Shown here: positions 9,087 through 16,420 of the stretch, in pieces
How positions within the stretch are numbered: the stretch's first letter is position 1
Layout of the letters: the number at the start of each line of letters is the position of its first letter
Source of the DNA: Moduliflexus sp964602655
GTDB lineage: Bacteria; Moduliflexota; Moduliflexia; Moduliflexales; Moduliflexaceae
Direction: 5' to 3'
NCBI GenBank assembly: GCA_964602655.1
Contig: CAZRSF010000064.1
Location: 1 to 38,831 of the forward strand
DNA: 38,831 nucleotides
Program-made: the position numbers and the translations under genes
The notes under the pieces: generated by a model
The model's input: the letters and a program-made list of their open reading frames with translations, nothing else
Told to the model about the DNA's origin: nothing
Database searches by the model: none

Positions 9087-9257
9087 TTACATAACTGATG
9101 TTACGCAACGTCTCCGCGATTCCCCTCCGGGGAGGGGCAAGGGGTGGGTAGCTGAAGATGGGTAATCTCTCAATGCCAACAACCCACCCCAAACCCCTCC
9201 CAGGAGGGGAGTTCGCGGTCATCGGATCGATTCTGCTGCGTAACATGAGTCACATAA
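9087..9257. mobile_element. Family B MITE-like element, copy 2, upstream of the kinase gene
   Basis: A 155-bp element (9095-9249) with ends CTGATGTTACGCA and TGCGTAACATGAG and the same inner GGGGAGGGG / CCCACCCC palindromes as copy 1. The flanks are TTACATAA (9087-9094) and TCACATAA (9250-9257), a 7/8 match consistent with an 8-bp target duplication. It lies about 35 bp upstream of the kinase start codon, so it may alter that gene's promoter or leader. It carries no transposase and would need one in trans. Confidence 0.85.
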
Positions 9258-9340
9258 TAGGGATGCTGGAAATTGATGTTTGGAATCTTGTCAGCATGGG
9301 GATTTTTTGTCAAGCAAGAATGCGTGGTTTATCGGAGCGA

Positions 9341-9446
9341 AGCCCAGCCATAAATGGCCGGGATCAAAGTTCAAGCAGGCTGAAGCCCGCTGATAGGGCG
9401 CTTTAGCGTCCTTTGCCTTTTAGCCCGGCCATTTATGGCCGGGCTG
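9341..9446. repeat. Family A palindromic repeat, copy 2
   Basis: Inverted relative to copy 1: AGCCCAGCCATAAATGG on the left, GGCCATTTATGGCCGGGCT on the right, and the inner hairpins GCAGGCTGAAGCCCGC and AGGGCGCTTTAGCGTCCT. It starts 34 bp past the glpK stop codon on the minus-strand side and could serve as its terminator. The rest of the 9258-9480 gap shows nothing else clear. Confidence 0.85.
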
Positions 9447-9480
9447 TTTCGCCAATTATCGCATGATACTCGTCGCGAGC

Positions 9481-10983
9481 TTATTCCTCGTCCTCTCCCG
9501 TCATGACACGTTTGACCGCTTTTTTCCATCCCGTATAAAGTTTTTTCCGCGTCTCCGGCGGCATGGTCGGGGTGAATTTTTGATCCATCTGCCAGTGCGC
9601 TGCGATGGTCTGACGATCCGGCCAGAAGCCGACGGCCAATCCGGCTAAATAGGCGGCCCCTAATGCAGTGGTTTCGATAATTTGCGGACGTTCGACCGGC
9701 ACGCCGAGGATATCGGCTTGAAACTGCATCAGAAAATCGTTGGCCGACGCGCCGCCATCCACCCGCAATGCCTGCAATTCGATGCCGGACTCGGCATGCA
9801 TGACTTCCAGGACGTCCCGGCTTTGATACGCCAGCGATTCCAATGTGGCTCTGATGATGTGATTCCGGCTCACGCCGCGAGTCAAGCCGATGATCGCTCC
9901 GCGGGCGTACATATCCCAATGAGGCGCGCCAAGCCCGACAAACGCCGGCACCACATACGCGCCGTTCGAATCGGGGACCTGACGGGCAAAATATTCGCTG
10001 TCTTTGGCATGATGAATGAGTTTCAGTTCATCGCGCAGCCATTGAATCGCCGCGCCCGCGATAAAAATGCTCCCTTCCAGCGCATATTCCACTTTGCCAT
10101 CCACGCCCCAGGCGATGGTGGTAAGTAATCCATTTTTCGACGGGACGATCTTTTCTCCCGTCATGAGCAGCATAAAACAGCCGGTACCATACGTATTTTT
10201 GGCCATGCCCGGCGCAAATAACGCTTGCCCGAACGAGGCGGCCTGCTGGTCGCCGGCGACGCCTGAAATGGGAATTTCCGCGCCGCCTAACATTTTCGGG
10301 TCCGTGTGCCCATAGACCATGCTGGATGGCTTGACTTCTGGCAGCATAGAACGCGGAATATCCAGTTCGTTGAGAATTTTATCATCCCAGGTCAGGGTGT
10401 TGATGTTAAACAACATGGTACGCGAGGCATTACTATAATCGGTGACATGCACCTTGCCGCGCGTCAGATTCCAAAGGAGCCAGGTATCAATCGTCCCGAA
10501 CAGCAAATCGCCTTGTTCGGCTTTCGTTCTGGCTCCTTCGACATTGTCCAGCATCCATTTCACTTTGGTGCCTGAGAAATAGGCATCCACGACCAATCCC
10601 GTACTGGTTCGAATGTAGTCAGCCAGTCCTTTTTCTTTGAGTTGATCGCAGATATTCGCGGTGCGGCGACATTGCCAGACAATGGCGTTGTAGATCGGTT
10701 TTCCGGTCTCTTTGTCCCACACCACAGTGGTTTCGCGCTGATTGGTAATGCCGATGGCGGCCACTTCTTCCGGACGCACGCCCGCGCTTTCCAGCACTTC
10801 TCGCAACACCCCGCTCTGGGAACCCCAAATTTCCATGGCGTTATGCTCTACCCACCCGGCCTTCGGATAAATTTGGGTAAATTCCCGTTGGGTCGCATGC
10901 ACGATGCGTCCGTCATGATCGAAAAGAATGGCGCGTGAACTTGTTGTGCCCTGATCTAATGCTAAAACATAGCGTTTTTCCAC
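9481..10983 (-). CDS. glpK: Glycerol kinase
   Basis: 500 aa, full length for the FGGY-family enzyme that converts glycerol and ATP to glycerol-3-phosphate in the cytoplasm. The N-terminal phosphate loop reads LALDQGTTSSRAI. Typical glycerol-kinase blocks follow: GTKVKWML, FGTIDTWLLWNLT, SGVAGDQQAA, TYGTGCFMLL and the C-terminal RVDGGASAND. The start codon is GTG (10981-10983), preceded by AGGAGA at a 7-nt spacing. No glpF transporter or glpD dehydrogenase is adjacent, so uptake and the next step must be encoded elsewhere. It is divergent from the malic-enzyme operon across a 264-bp spacer that holds a strong inverted repeat. Confidence 0.95.
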   Translation of the reverse strand: MEKRYVLALDQGTTSSRAILFDHDGRIVHATQREFTQIYPKAGWVEHNAMEIWGSQSGVLREVLESAGVRPEEVAAIGITNQRETTVVWDKETGKPIYNAIVWQCRRTANICDQLKEKGLADYIRTSTGLVVDAYFSGTKVKWMLDNVEGARTKAEQGDLLFGTIDTWLLWNLTRGKVHVTDYSNASRTMLFNINTLTWDDKILNELDIPRSMLPEVKPSSMVYGHTDPKMLGGAEIPISGVAGDQQAASFGQALFAPGMAKNTYGTGCFMLLMTGEKIVPSKNGLLTTIAWGVDGKVEYALEGSIFIAGAAIQWLRDELKLIHHAKDSEYFARQVPDSNGAYVVPAFVGLGAPHWDMYARGAIIGLTRGVSRNHIIRATLESLAYQSRDVLEVMHAESGIELQALRVDGGASANDFLMQFQADILGVPVERPQIIETTALGAAYLAGLAVGFWPDRQTIAAHWQMDQKFTPTMPPETRKKLYTGWKKAVKRVMTGEDEE

Positions 10984-11050
10984 GGCAGGTCTCCTTTCTC
11001 ATCGTTGTTTGATAAACATGCCAAATCATACGGCAATATGACGAATAGGC

Positions 11051-11099
11051 GGGCGTTTCGTCAAGCTTTCTCTCTGATAAAATACTTGACGAAACGCCC
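11051..11099. promoter_or_regulatory. 15-bp perfect inverted repeat in the glpK / malic enzyme divergent spacer
   Basis: GGGCGTTTCGTCAAG (11051-11065) and CTTGACGAAACGCCC (11085-11099) are perfect complements separated by 19 nt. The position between two divergent genes, with no converging genes to terminate, makes an operator or a leader hairpin more likely than a terminator. The GACGAAAC core recurs in the groES-groEL spacer, so a dispersed repeat is also possible. Confidence 0.5.
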
Positions 11100-11247
11100 G
11101 GCCATATTTTAAACACCTTCACAGTTCGAGAGATCAAAAGCCTGCAACAAACATAGAATCATGCACGTAAAATGCGACGTGACCAATGCTGATGTTTTCC
11201 GCAAGATACTTGTAATCGCTTATAAACACAGAGGAGGAATTTGACCC

Positions 11248-12702
11248 ATGAAAACAGTCAATCTGACCCTTGATAATCTCAATGAAATCTTTGCCGCACA
11301 GCTCAATCAGGAGCAGACGGCCAAAGCCAAAACCCTGTTTCTGAAACATCTGTCGGAGCACGCCCACCGTTTTTATGGCGGTAAGATGCAAACCGTGCCG
11401 AAAGCCGGCGTATTCGGCTTTAACTGGTTCAATGTCTGGTACACGCCGGGCGTGTCAAAAGTCTCGACCATGATTCGGGACAACAACGATACGTCGTACG
11501 ACCTTTCGAATCGAGGAAATCATGTCGCGGTCGTCAGTGATTCCACCAGAGTGTTAGGCGACGGAGATTGTTCTCCTGCTGGCGGATTAGGCGTCATGGA
11601 GGGCAAAGCGTTTCTCATGAAATATCTTGGCGGGATTGACGCGACAGCATTGTGCGTGGATAGCCGGAACGCCAAAGGGGAAAACGATCCCGATAAAATC
11701 ATCGAGTTCGTCAAAATGGTACAGCCCAGTTTCGGCGCGGTGAATTTAGAAGACATCTCCCAGCCGAATTGCTATAAAGTGCTGGATACGCTGCGGGAAG
11801 AATGCGAGATTCCGGTCTGGCATGACGACGCGCAGGGAACCGCTTGCGTCACTCTGGCAGGCTTGATCAATGCAGTGAAGATTGCCGGTAAGGAGATGAG
11901 CAAGGTCAAAATCGTGATGTTAGGCGCCGGAGCATCGAATGCGACAATTGCCAGAATTATCATAGCAGCAGGCGGAAACCCGGAGAATATGATTTTATTC
12001 GATTCCAGAAGTTCGCTGCATAAAGACCGGGACGACATCAAAGCGGATTTGCGTTTTTATCGGAAATGGGAATTGTGCGAACAGACGAACCCTAAAAAAA
12101 TCAAAGATATTGCCGAGGCGATGAAAGGCGCGGATGTGTTAATCGCGTTATCAAAGCCCGGCCCGGATACGGTCAAACCGGAATGGATCAGAACGATGGC
12201 GGACAAAGCGATTGTCTTCGCCTGCGCCAATCCTGTGCCTGAGATTTACCCGTATGCCGCGAAAGAAGCCGGCGCGTATATTGTGGCGACCGGACGCGGC
12301 GATTTTCCGAATCAGGTCAATAACTCCGTCGGTTTTCCGGGGATTTTAAAGGGCGCATTATTAGTGCGCGCGCGCAAAGTGTCCGATGCAATGGCGATTG
12401 TCGCGGCGAAATCGCTGGCCGGTTTTGCCGAAAAACGCGGGATTACCCCTGACAACATTATTGCGACGATGGATGAAACCGGCGTGTTCCCGCACGAAGC
12501 CGCAGATGTCGCGATGCAGGCGATTCGAGAAGGGCTTGCCAGAGTAAAGATGACGCGCGAAGAAGCCTTTGCCAAAGCTGATGCTGATATCAAACATGCT
12601 CGCGCGACGGTCAACGCATTAATGGATAAAGGATTCATCGAACAACCGCCTCAGCAAATGCTGCAAGAAGCGCTGGAATGGGCGCTTAAACAAGTTTCAT
12701 AG
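11248..12702 (+). CDS. Malic enzyme (NAD(P)-dependent, decarboxylating)
   Basis: 484 aa. Converts malate to pyruvate and CO2 with reduction of NAD(P). Visible landmarks are the catalytic tyrosine in VWYTPGVS (Y65), the lysine region GVMEGKAFLMK (118-125), the metal ligands in NLEDI (E168, D169) and HDDAQGT (D193/D194), and the Rossmann GAGASN (227-231). A good ribosome site (GAGGAGG) precedes the ATG. It is co-directional with the Ldh2-type dehydrogenase 14 bp downstream, and together they place both oxidative fates of malate in one operon. Cofactor preference cannot be settled by eye, so I give no gene symbol. Confidence 0.92.
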   Translation: MKTVNLTLDNLNEIFAAQLNQEQTAKAKTLFLKHLSEHAHRFYGGKMQTVPKAGVFGFNWFNVWYTPGVSKVSTMIRDNNDTSYDLSNRGNHVAVVSDSTRVLGDGDCSPAGGLGVMEGKAFLMKYLGGIDATALCVDSRNAKGENDPDKIIEFVKMVQPSFGAVNLEDISQPNCYKVLDTLREECEIPVWHDDAQGTACVTLAGLINAVKIAGKEMSKVKIVMLGAGASNATIARIIIAAGGNPENMILFDSRSSLHKDRDDIKADLRFYRKWELCEQTNPKKIKDIAEAMKGADVLIALSKPGPDTVKPEWIRTMADKAIVFACANPVPEIYPYAAKEAGAYIVATGRGDFPNQVNNSVGFPGILKGALLVRARKVSDAMAIVAAKSLAGFAEKRGITPDNIIATMDETGVFPHEAADVAMQAIREGLARVKMTREEAFAKADADIKHARATVNALMDKGFIEQPPQQMLQEALEWALKQVS

Positions 12703-12716
12703 GCGAGGAGCAAAAC

Positions 12717-13856
12717 ATGATGGCCTATCAAGATGCGTATAAAGATTGTGCCTGGATGGATTTTGAGACATTGGAAGGTTTCATGAAGGACGCTCTGGTC
12801 TGTTTTGGCGTGCCTGAAGCTGATGCCGATATTGTGGCAGATGTCTTGATCGAATCGGACAAACGCGGCATAGATTCGCATGGGATCGGGCGCTTGAAAC
12901 CGATTTACCTTGACCGGATTGACGCAGGAATTCAGAACCCGACCACCAAAATTGATGTTATTAAGGAAACCGAAACAACGGCGGTTCTGGATGGCAACAA
13001 TGGCATGGGGCATGTGGTGTCGAAACAAGCGATGCACATGGCGATTGACAAGGCCAAGCAGCATGGTTTGGGCATGGCTGTGGTTCGGAATTCCACGCAC
13101 TACGGCATCGCCGGGTATTATGCCAGTATGGCGATTCGCGCAGGCATGATCGGGATCACCGGCACCAACGCTCGCCCGTCAATCGCGCCAACGTTCGGCG
13201 TGGAAAATATGCTGGGCACAAACCCCTTGACTATCGGCTTCCCGACCGACGAAGAATTTCCGTTTATCCTGGATTGCGCCACCTCTGTGACACAACGCGG
13301 AAAAATAGAATCCTATGACCGCGCCGGCAAAGAACTGCCGCCAGGCTGGGTGATTGATGCGCAGGGGAAGACCCGCACCGATACGAAACAAGTATTGATT
13401 GACTTGACCAAAGGCAAAGCCGCGTTGACGCCATTAGGCGGATTGGGCGAAGACATGGCCGGGTATAAAGGTTATGGCTATGCCACAGTCGTAGAAGTGC
13501 TGTCGGCGGCCTTGCAAGATGGTTCGTTCCTGAAAGCGTTGAACGGCTTTGACGCGGAAGGCAACGCGATACCTTATCCGTTAGGGCATTTCTTTATCGC
13601 GATCAATACGGAATATTTTATGGGTTTGGACGTGTTTAAGCGAATCGCCGGCGCGATTATGCGAGACTTAAGACATTCCCAGAAAGCTCCGGGCGAGGAA
13701 CGCATTTACACCGCCGGCGAAAAAGAATGGGTGGCGTGGCAATACCGCAAAGAGCATGGCTGCCCGGTTCCGGTCGTCTTGCAGAAACAAATGAACGACA
13801 TCCGCACACGCTTTACGCTGAATTATGTCTTTCCCTGGGATACGCGCATTGATTAA
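12717..13856 (+). CDS. Ldh2-family malate/lactate/ureidoglycolate dehydrogenase
   Basis: 379 aa, normal for the Ldh_2 (YlbC/YiaK/MdhB-like) family of NAD(P)-dependent 2-hydroxyacid dehydrogenases, which are unrelated in fold to ordinary LDH/MDH. The catalytic DSHGIGRL motif has H55. NSTHYGIAGYYA and the GTNARPSIAPTFG...LGTNPL cofactor segment are also present. GAGGAG lies about 7 nt before a double ATG (12717 or 12720). Immediate linkage to a malic enzyme points to malate as the substrate (malate to oxaloacetate), though lactate or other hydroxyacids cannot be excluded. Confidence 0.9.
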   Translation: MMAYQDAYKDCAWMDFETLEGFMKDALVCFGVPEADADIVADVLIESDKRGIDSHGIGRLKPIYLDRIDAGIQNPTTKIDVIKETETTAVLDGNNGMGHVVSKQAMHMAIDKAKQHGLGMAVVRNSTHYGIAGYYASMAIRAGMIGITGTNARPSIAPTFGVENMLGTNPLTIGFPTDEEFPFILDCATSVTQRGKIESYDRAGKELPPGWVIDAQGKTRTDTKQVLIDLTKGKAALTPLGGLGEDMAGYKGYGYATVVEVLSAALQDGSFLKALNGFDAEGNAIPYPLGHFFIAINTEYFMGLDVFKRIAGAIMRDLRHSQKAPGEERIYTAGEKEWVAWQYRKEHGCPVPVVLQKQMNDIRTRFTLNYVFPWDTRID

Positions 13857-14054
13857 CGTGAGTTTTGGATAAGAAGATGACCGAGAAGTCCCGTAGGGAC
13901 GGGATATGTGTAGTCACCGAGCTTCAGAACCCAGCGTCAGCCCCGGAGGGGCGGCATGTCATCCCTACGGGATTCCGAAGATATTCGTGCTGGGTGTCAT
14001 GCTACACGCATCTCACCCCTATCGGGGTTAACATCTTATCCAAAACTCACGTTG
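13856..14054. repeat. 199-bp nested inverted-repeat element
   Basis: The outer arms AACGTGAGTTTTGGATAAGA (left) and its near-perfect complement ending at 14054 (TCTTATCCAAAACTCACGTT) enclose a set of inner stems. These include GTCCCGTAGGGAC with a distant ATCCCTACGGGAT partner, GCCCCGGAGGGGC, CCCCTATCGGGG and AACCCAGC/GCTGGGT. The left end touches the stop codon of the malate dehydrogenase gene. It could fold into one large branched structure. The short open frame inside it is not a credible gene. Confidence 0.75.
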
Positions 14055-14067
14055 ATTAAGAACCTGG

Positions 14068-14176
14068 ACATCATTCATTGCATATTTCAGGTTCGACTCC
14101 TGCTTCGACTTCGCTCAGCATGACGTGGCTCACCATGACGGTCGCACTGAGCGGAGTCGAAGAGTGAACATCATTC
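14068..14176. repeat. Inverted repeat flanked by a 9-bp direct repeat
   Basis: Arms CTTCGACTTCGCTCAG (14103-14118) and CTGAGCGGAGTCGAAG (14147-14162) pair with few mismatches. ACATCATTC occurs exactly at 14068-14076 and 14168-14176, 100 bp apart, as a possible target duplication. It is another small non-coding palindromic unit in the 390-bp gene-free stretch between the malate operon and the che operon. Confidence 0.5.
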
Positions 14177-14216
14177 TGTCCGGGTACTTATGGATGCGAG
14201 GATTGATCTTTAATAA

Positions 14217-14229
14217 CCCCTGACAGGGG
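14217..14229 (-). terminator. Probable terminator of the che/mcp operon
   Basis: CCCCTGTCAGGGG on the minus strand, about 20 bp past the last receptor gene, followed by TTATT. The short stem and weak U-tract keep confidence modest. Confidence 0.4.
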
Positions 14230-14248
14230 ATGTTTACGGCGCACATTC

Positions 14249-16420
14249 TCAGAACCGCTCGAATTCATCATCCAGAGGATCGCCTGGAAAATCTTTTTGA
14301 TCATCGGGTTTTTCTGACGCCTCGCTTTTTCCATTTGCCATCTCATGCGGGCGTTGGAATTTCCGACGGTCTTTCAGATGAGCGATTTCCGCGTTTTTTC
14401 GAGGCGACCGCCCTTGTTTTGTCGGTTGTTGATCCATCTCTTCGATTTTGAAGTAGGCAATCGTATGTTGAAGTTGCTCCGCCTGTCCCGCCAATTCCTC
14501 GGAGGTCGCCGCGATTTCTTCCGAAATCGAAGAATTCTGCTGAATCACTGAGTCCAATTGCTGCATCGCCCGGTTAATCTGTTCCGTTCCTGAGGACTGT
14601 TCACGACTGGCCGCGCTGATTTCCTGCACCAATTCCGCCGTCTTTTGAATGTCCGGAACAAGCGTGTTCAGCATGTCCCCCGCGCGTTCCGCAATCTCGA
14701 TGCTCTGGCTCGCCATCTGATTGATTTCCGATGACGCATCCTGCGACCGCGACGCGAGGGCGCGGACTTCCGCCGCAACGACCGCAAATCCTTTGCCGTA
14801 TTCCTGCGCTTTCGCCGCTTCAATCGTGGCATTTAACGAGAGCGTGTGCGTTTGGCGGGCAATCTCTTCGATAATTGTCACTTTGCGCACGATTTCCCGC
14901 ATCGCCGTGACGGTTTGCGCGACGGCTTCACCGCTCTTGCTGGCATCGGCGGCGGCTTTCGTCGCAATTTTTTCAGTTTGGATCGCGTTGTCCGCATTCT
15001 GGTGAATATTGGCCGCCATCTCTTCCATCGAAGAAGAGGCTTCTTCCGAAGCGGCGGCCTGTTCCGTTGCGCCTTGCGACATTTCCGTTGCGCCGCTGCT
15101 CAGCGATTCGCTTCCGGTCGCGACATTTTCCGCCGCATATTTGACGTCTGACACCACCTGTCGGAATTTCGAAAGCATCTCTTGCAAGGCTTTCGCTAAT
15201 GTGCCGATTTCATCTCGTTGATTGACGAGTAACTGGGCTGTTAAATCGCCGCCAGCAATTATTTTTGCAAAATCTACGCTCTGGATGATTGGGGCGACGA
15301 TCTGTTTTGCAATGATCGAGATGAATGCGAATGTGACAATAATAATGCCGCCAGCAATCCACGCCTGCCGAATCAAATCCTGGCGAGCGCGGGCATGCAT
15401 TCCCTGTATTAATTCATCAACTGCGGCCATCGCCACCTGTTGAGGCAGGCTCATCATGACGCTCCATGGCGTTTGCGCTTTGCCAATGTATAGCGGAACG
15501 CTCACGGTAATCAAATCGGCGTTAAAATCCGAGGCGACTTTGCCGCTTTGAACATTCGCTAAAATCTGTTGCCACTGTTCCGGCTGCCAGGTCTGAATTG
15601 GCTTGCCTACCATTTCTGGCCGCCCGCTTAATCCGGCGATAACGCCACGATGGCTGATGACCGCAATCGTTCCCGCGCCTTGATAAAACGCAGCGCTTGC
15701 CTGTTCGACTAAGGTTTGGATAAATTCAATCGAGAGGTCAACTCCGGCGATCCCATAGAATGTCTGTTCGACGACAATCGGAGTAATGGTCGAAACCATC
15801 CAGGTTGTGCTGTCTTGCACTGAGTAGGCATACGGATCGATAATGCTTTCTTGTTTCGTTTCCCGAGGACGCAAATAAAATTCTCCAGTCCGAAGACCGT
15901 TCGCGTCCAGGGTGGCATCTTCATACCCCTGAACAACATCCTGCCGAATCTCTCCGGCGGCGTTGCGGCTCCAATACGTGAGCAAGCGACCGGTCGCATC
16001 ATAGCCGGGGGTGTTGGCATATCGCGCGTCTTGTCCATCAACATTTGGTTCCCAGAGGGTATAAGTTCCAAGAAACGATGGGTTGCGCTGCAAGGCGCTG
16101 TGCAACATCTGATTGATCTGTTCACGCTCTATTGTTAGCTGAATTTGCGGGGTTTTGATCCCTGCGAGAATATCAGCGAACGTCCGCCCGGCGTCCATCG
16201 CGACTTCTAATTCGGCGTCAATGTTCATGGCTAAAGACTCCGCTTCCTTTCGCAATAAATCTTCCGTCACCGTTCTCAATAAGGCGCTGCTCGATTCAGT
16301 GACCATACGTTCCGTGCGTTGGGCAGCAAAGAGATTATAGATCACTAATGCAATGGCTAATACCAAAAAACAACTGCCAAATATCACCACTAATTTTGTG
16401 CGTAAGGATCGAAATTGCAT
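14249..16420 (-). CDS. Methyl-accepting chemotaxis protein, dCache sensor (MCP1)
   Basis: 723 aa inner-membrane chemoreceptor. TM1 is at about 10-32, followed by a periplasmic double-Cache domain (about 35-335) with DATGRLLTYWSR and FYGIAGVDLSIEFIQ. TM2 is at about 350-372, HAMP at 373-425, and a long methylation/signalling helix pair. The hairpin tip reads EIARQTHTLSLNATIEAAKA (519-538), a variant of the classical IAxQTNLLALNAAIEAA. The last residues, EFERF, fit the CheR/CheB-tethering pattern x-[HFYW]-x-x-[HFYW]. Residues 1 to about 534 are identical to MCP2; from there to the end the sequence differs. It is the last gene of the cheA-cheW-mcp operon and has the AGGAGAAC ribosome site shared with MCP2. 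Confidence 0.95.
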   Translation of the reverse strand: MQFRSLRTKLVVIFGSCFLVLAIALVIYNLFAAQRTERMVTESSSALLRTVTEDLLRKEAESLAMNIDAELEVAMDAGRTFADILAGIKTPQIQLTIEREQINQMLHSALQRNPSFLGTYTLWEPNVDGQDARYANTPGYDATGRLLTYWSRNAAGEIRQDVVQGYEDATLDANGLRTGEFYLRPRETKQESIIDPYAYSVQDSTTWMVSTITPIVVEQTFYGIAGVDLSIEFIQTLVEQASAAFYQGAGTIAVISHRGVIAGLSGRPEMVGKPIQTWQPEQWQQILANVQSGKVASDFNADLITVSVPLYIGKAQTPWSVMMSLPQQVAMAAVDELIQGMHARARQDLIRQAWIAGGIIIVTFAFISIIAKQIVAPIIQSVDFAKIIAGGDLTAQLLVNQRDEIGTLAKALQEMLSKFRQVVSDVKYAAENVATGSESLSSGATEMSQGATEQAAASEEASSSMEEMAANIHQNADNAIQTEKIATKAAADASKSGEAVAQTVTAMREIVRKVTIIEEIARQTHTLSLNATIEAAKAQEYGKGFAVVAAEVRALASRSQDASSEINQMASQSIEIAERAGDMLNTLVPDIQKTAELVQEISAASREQSSGTEQINRAMQQLDSVIQQNSSISEEIAATSEELAGQAEQLQHTIAYFKIEEMDQQPTKQGRSPRKNAEIAHLKDRRKFQRPHEMANGKSEASEKPDDQKDFPGDPLDDEFERF

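Noticed and set aside
9061..9246. N-terminal extension of the membrane kinase
   Set aside because: The extra 62 codons are almost entirely family B repeat DNA. The conserved protein starts with the TM1 segment at MKLQYK.
13865..14059. 64-codon plus-strand frame
   Set aside because: It lies wholly inside the nested inverted-repeat element and has no recognisable composition or ribosome site.
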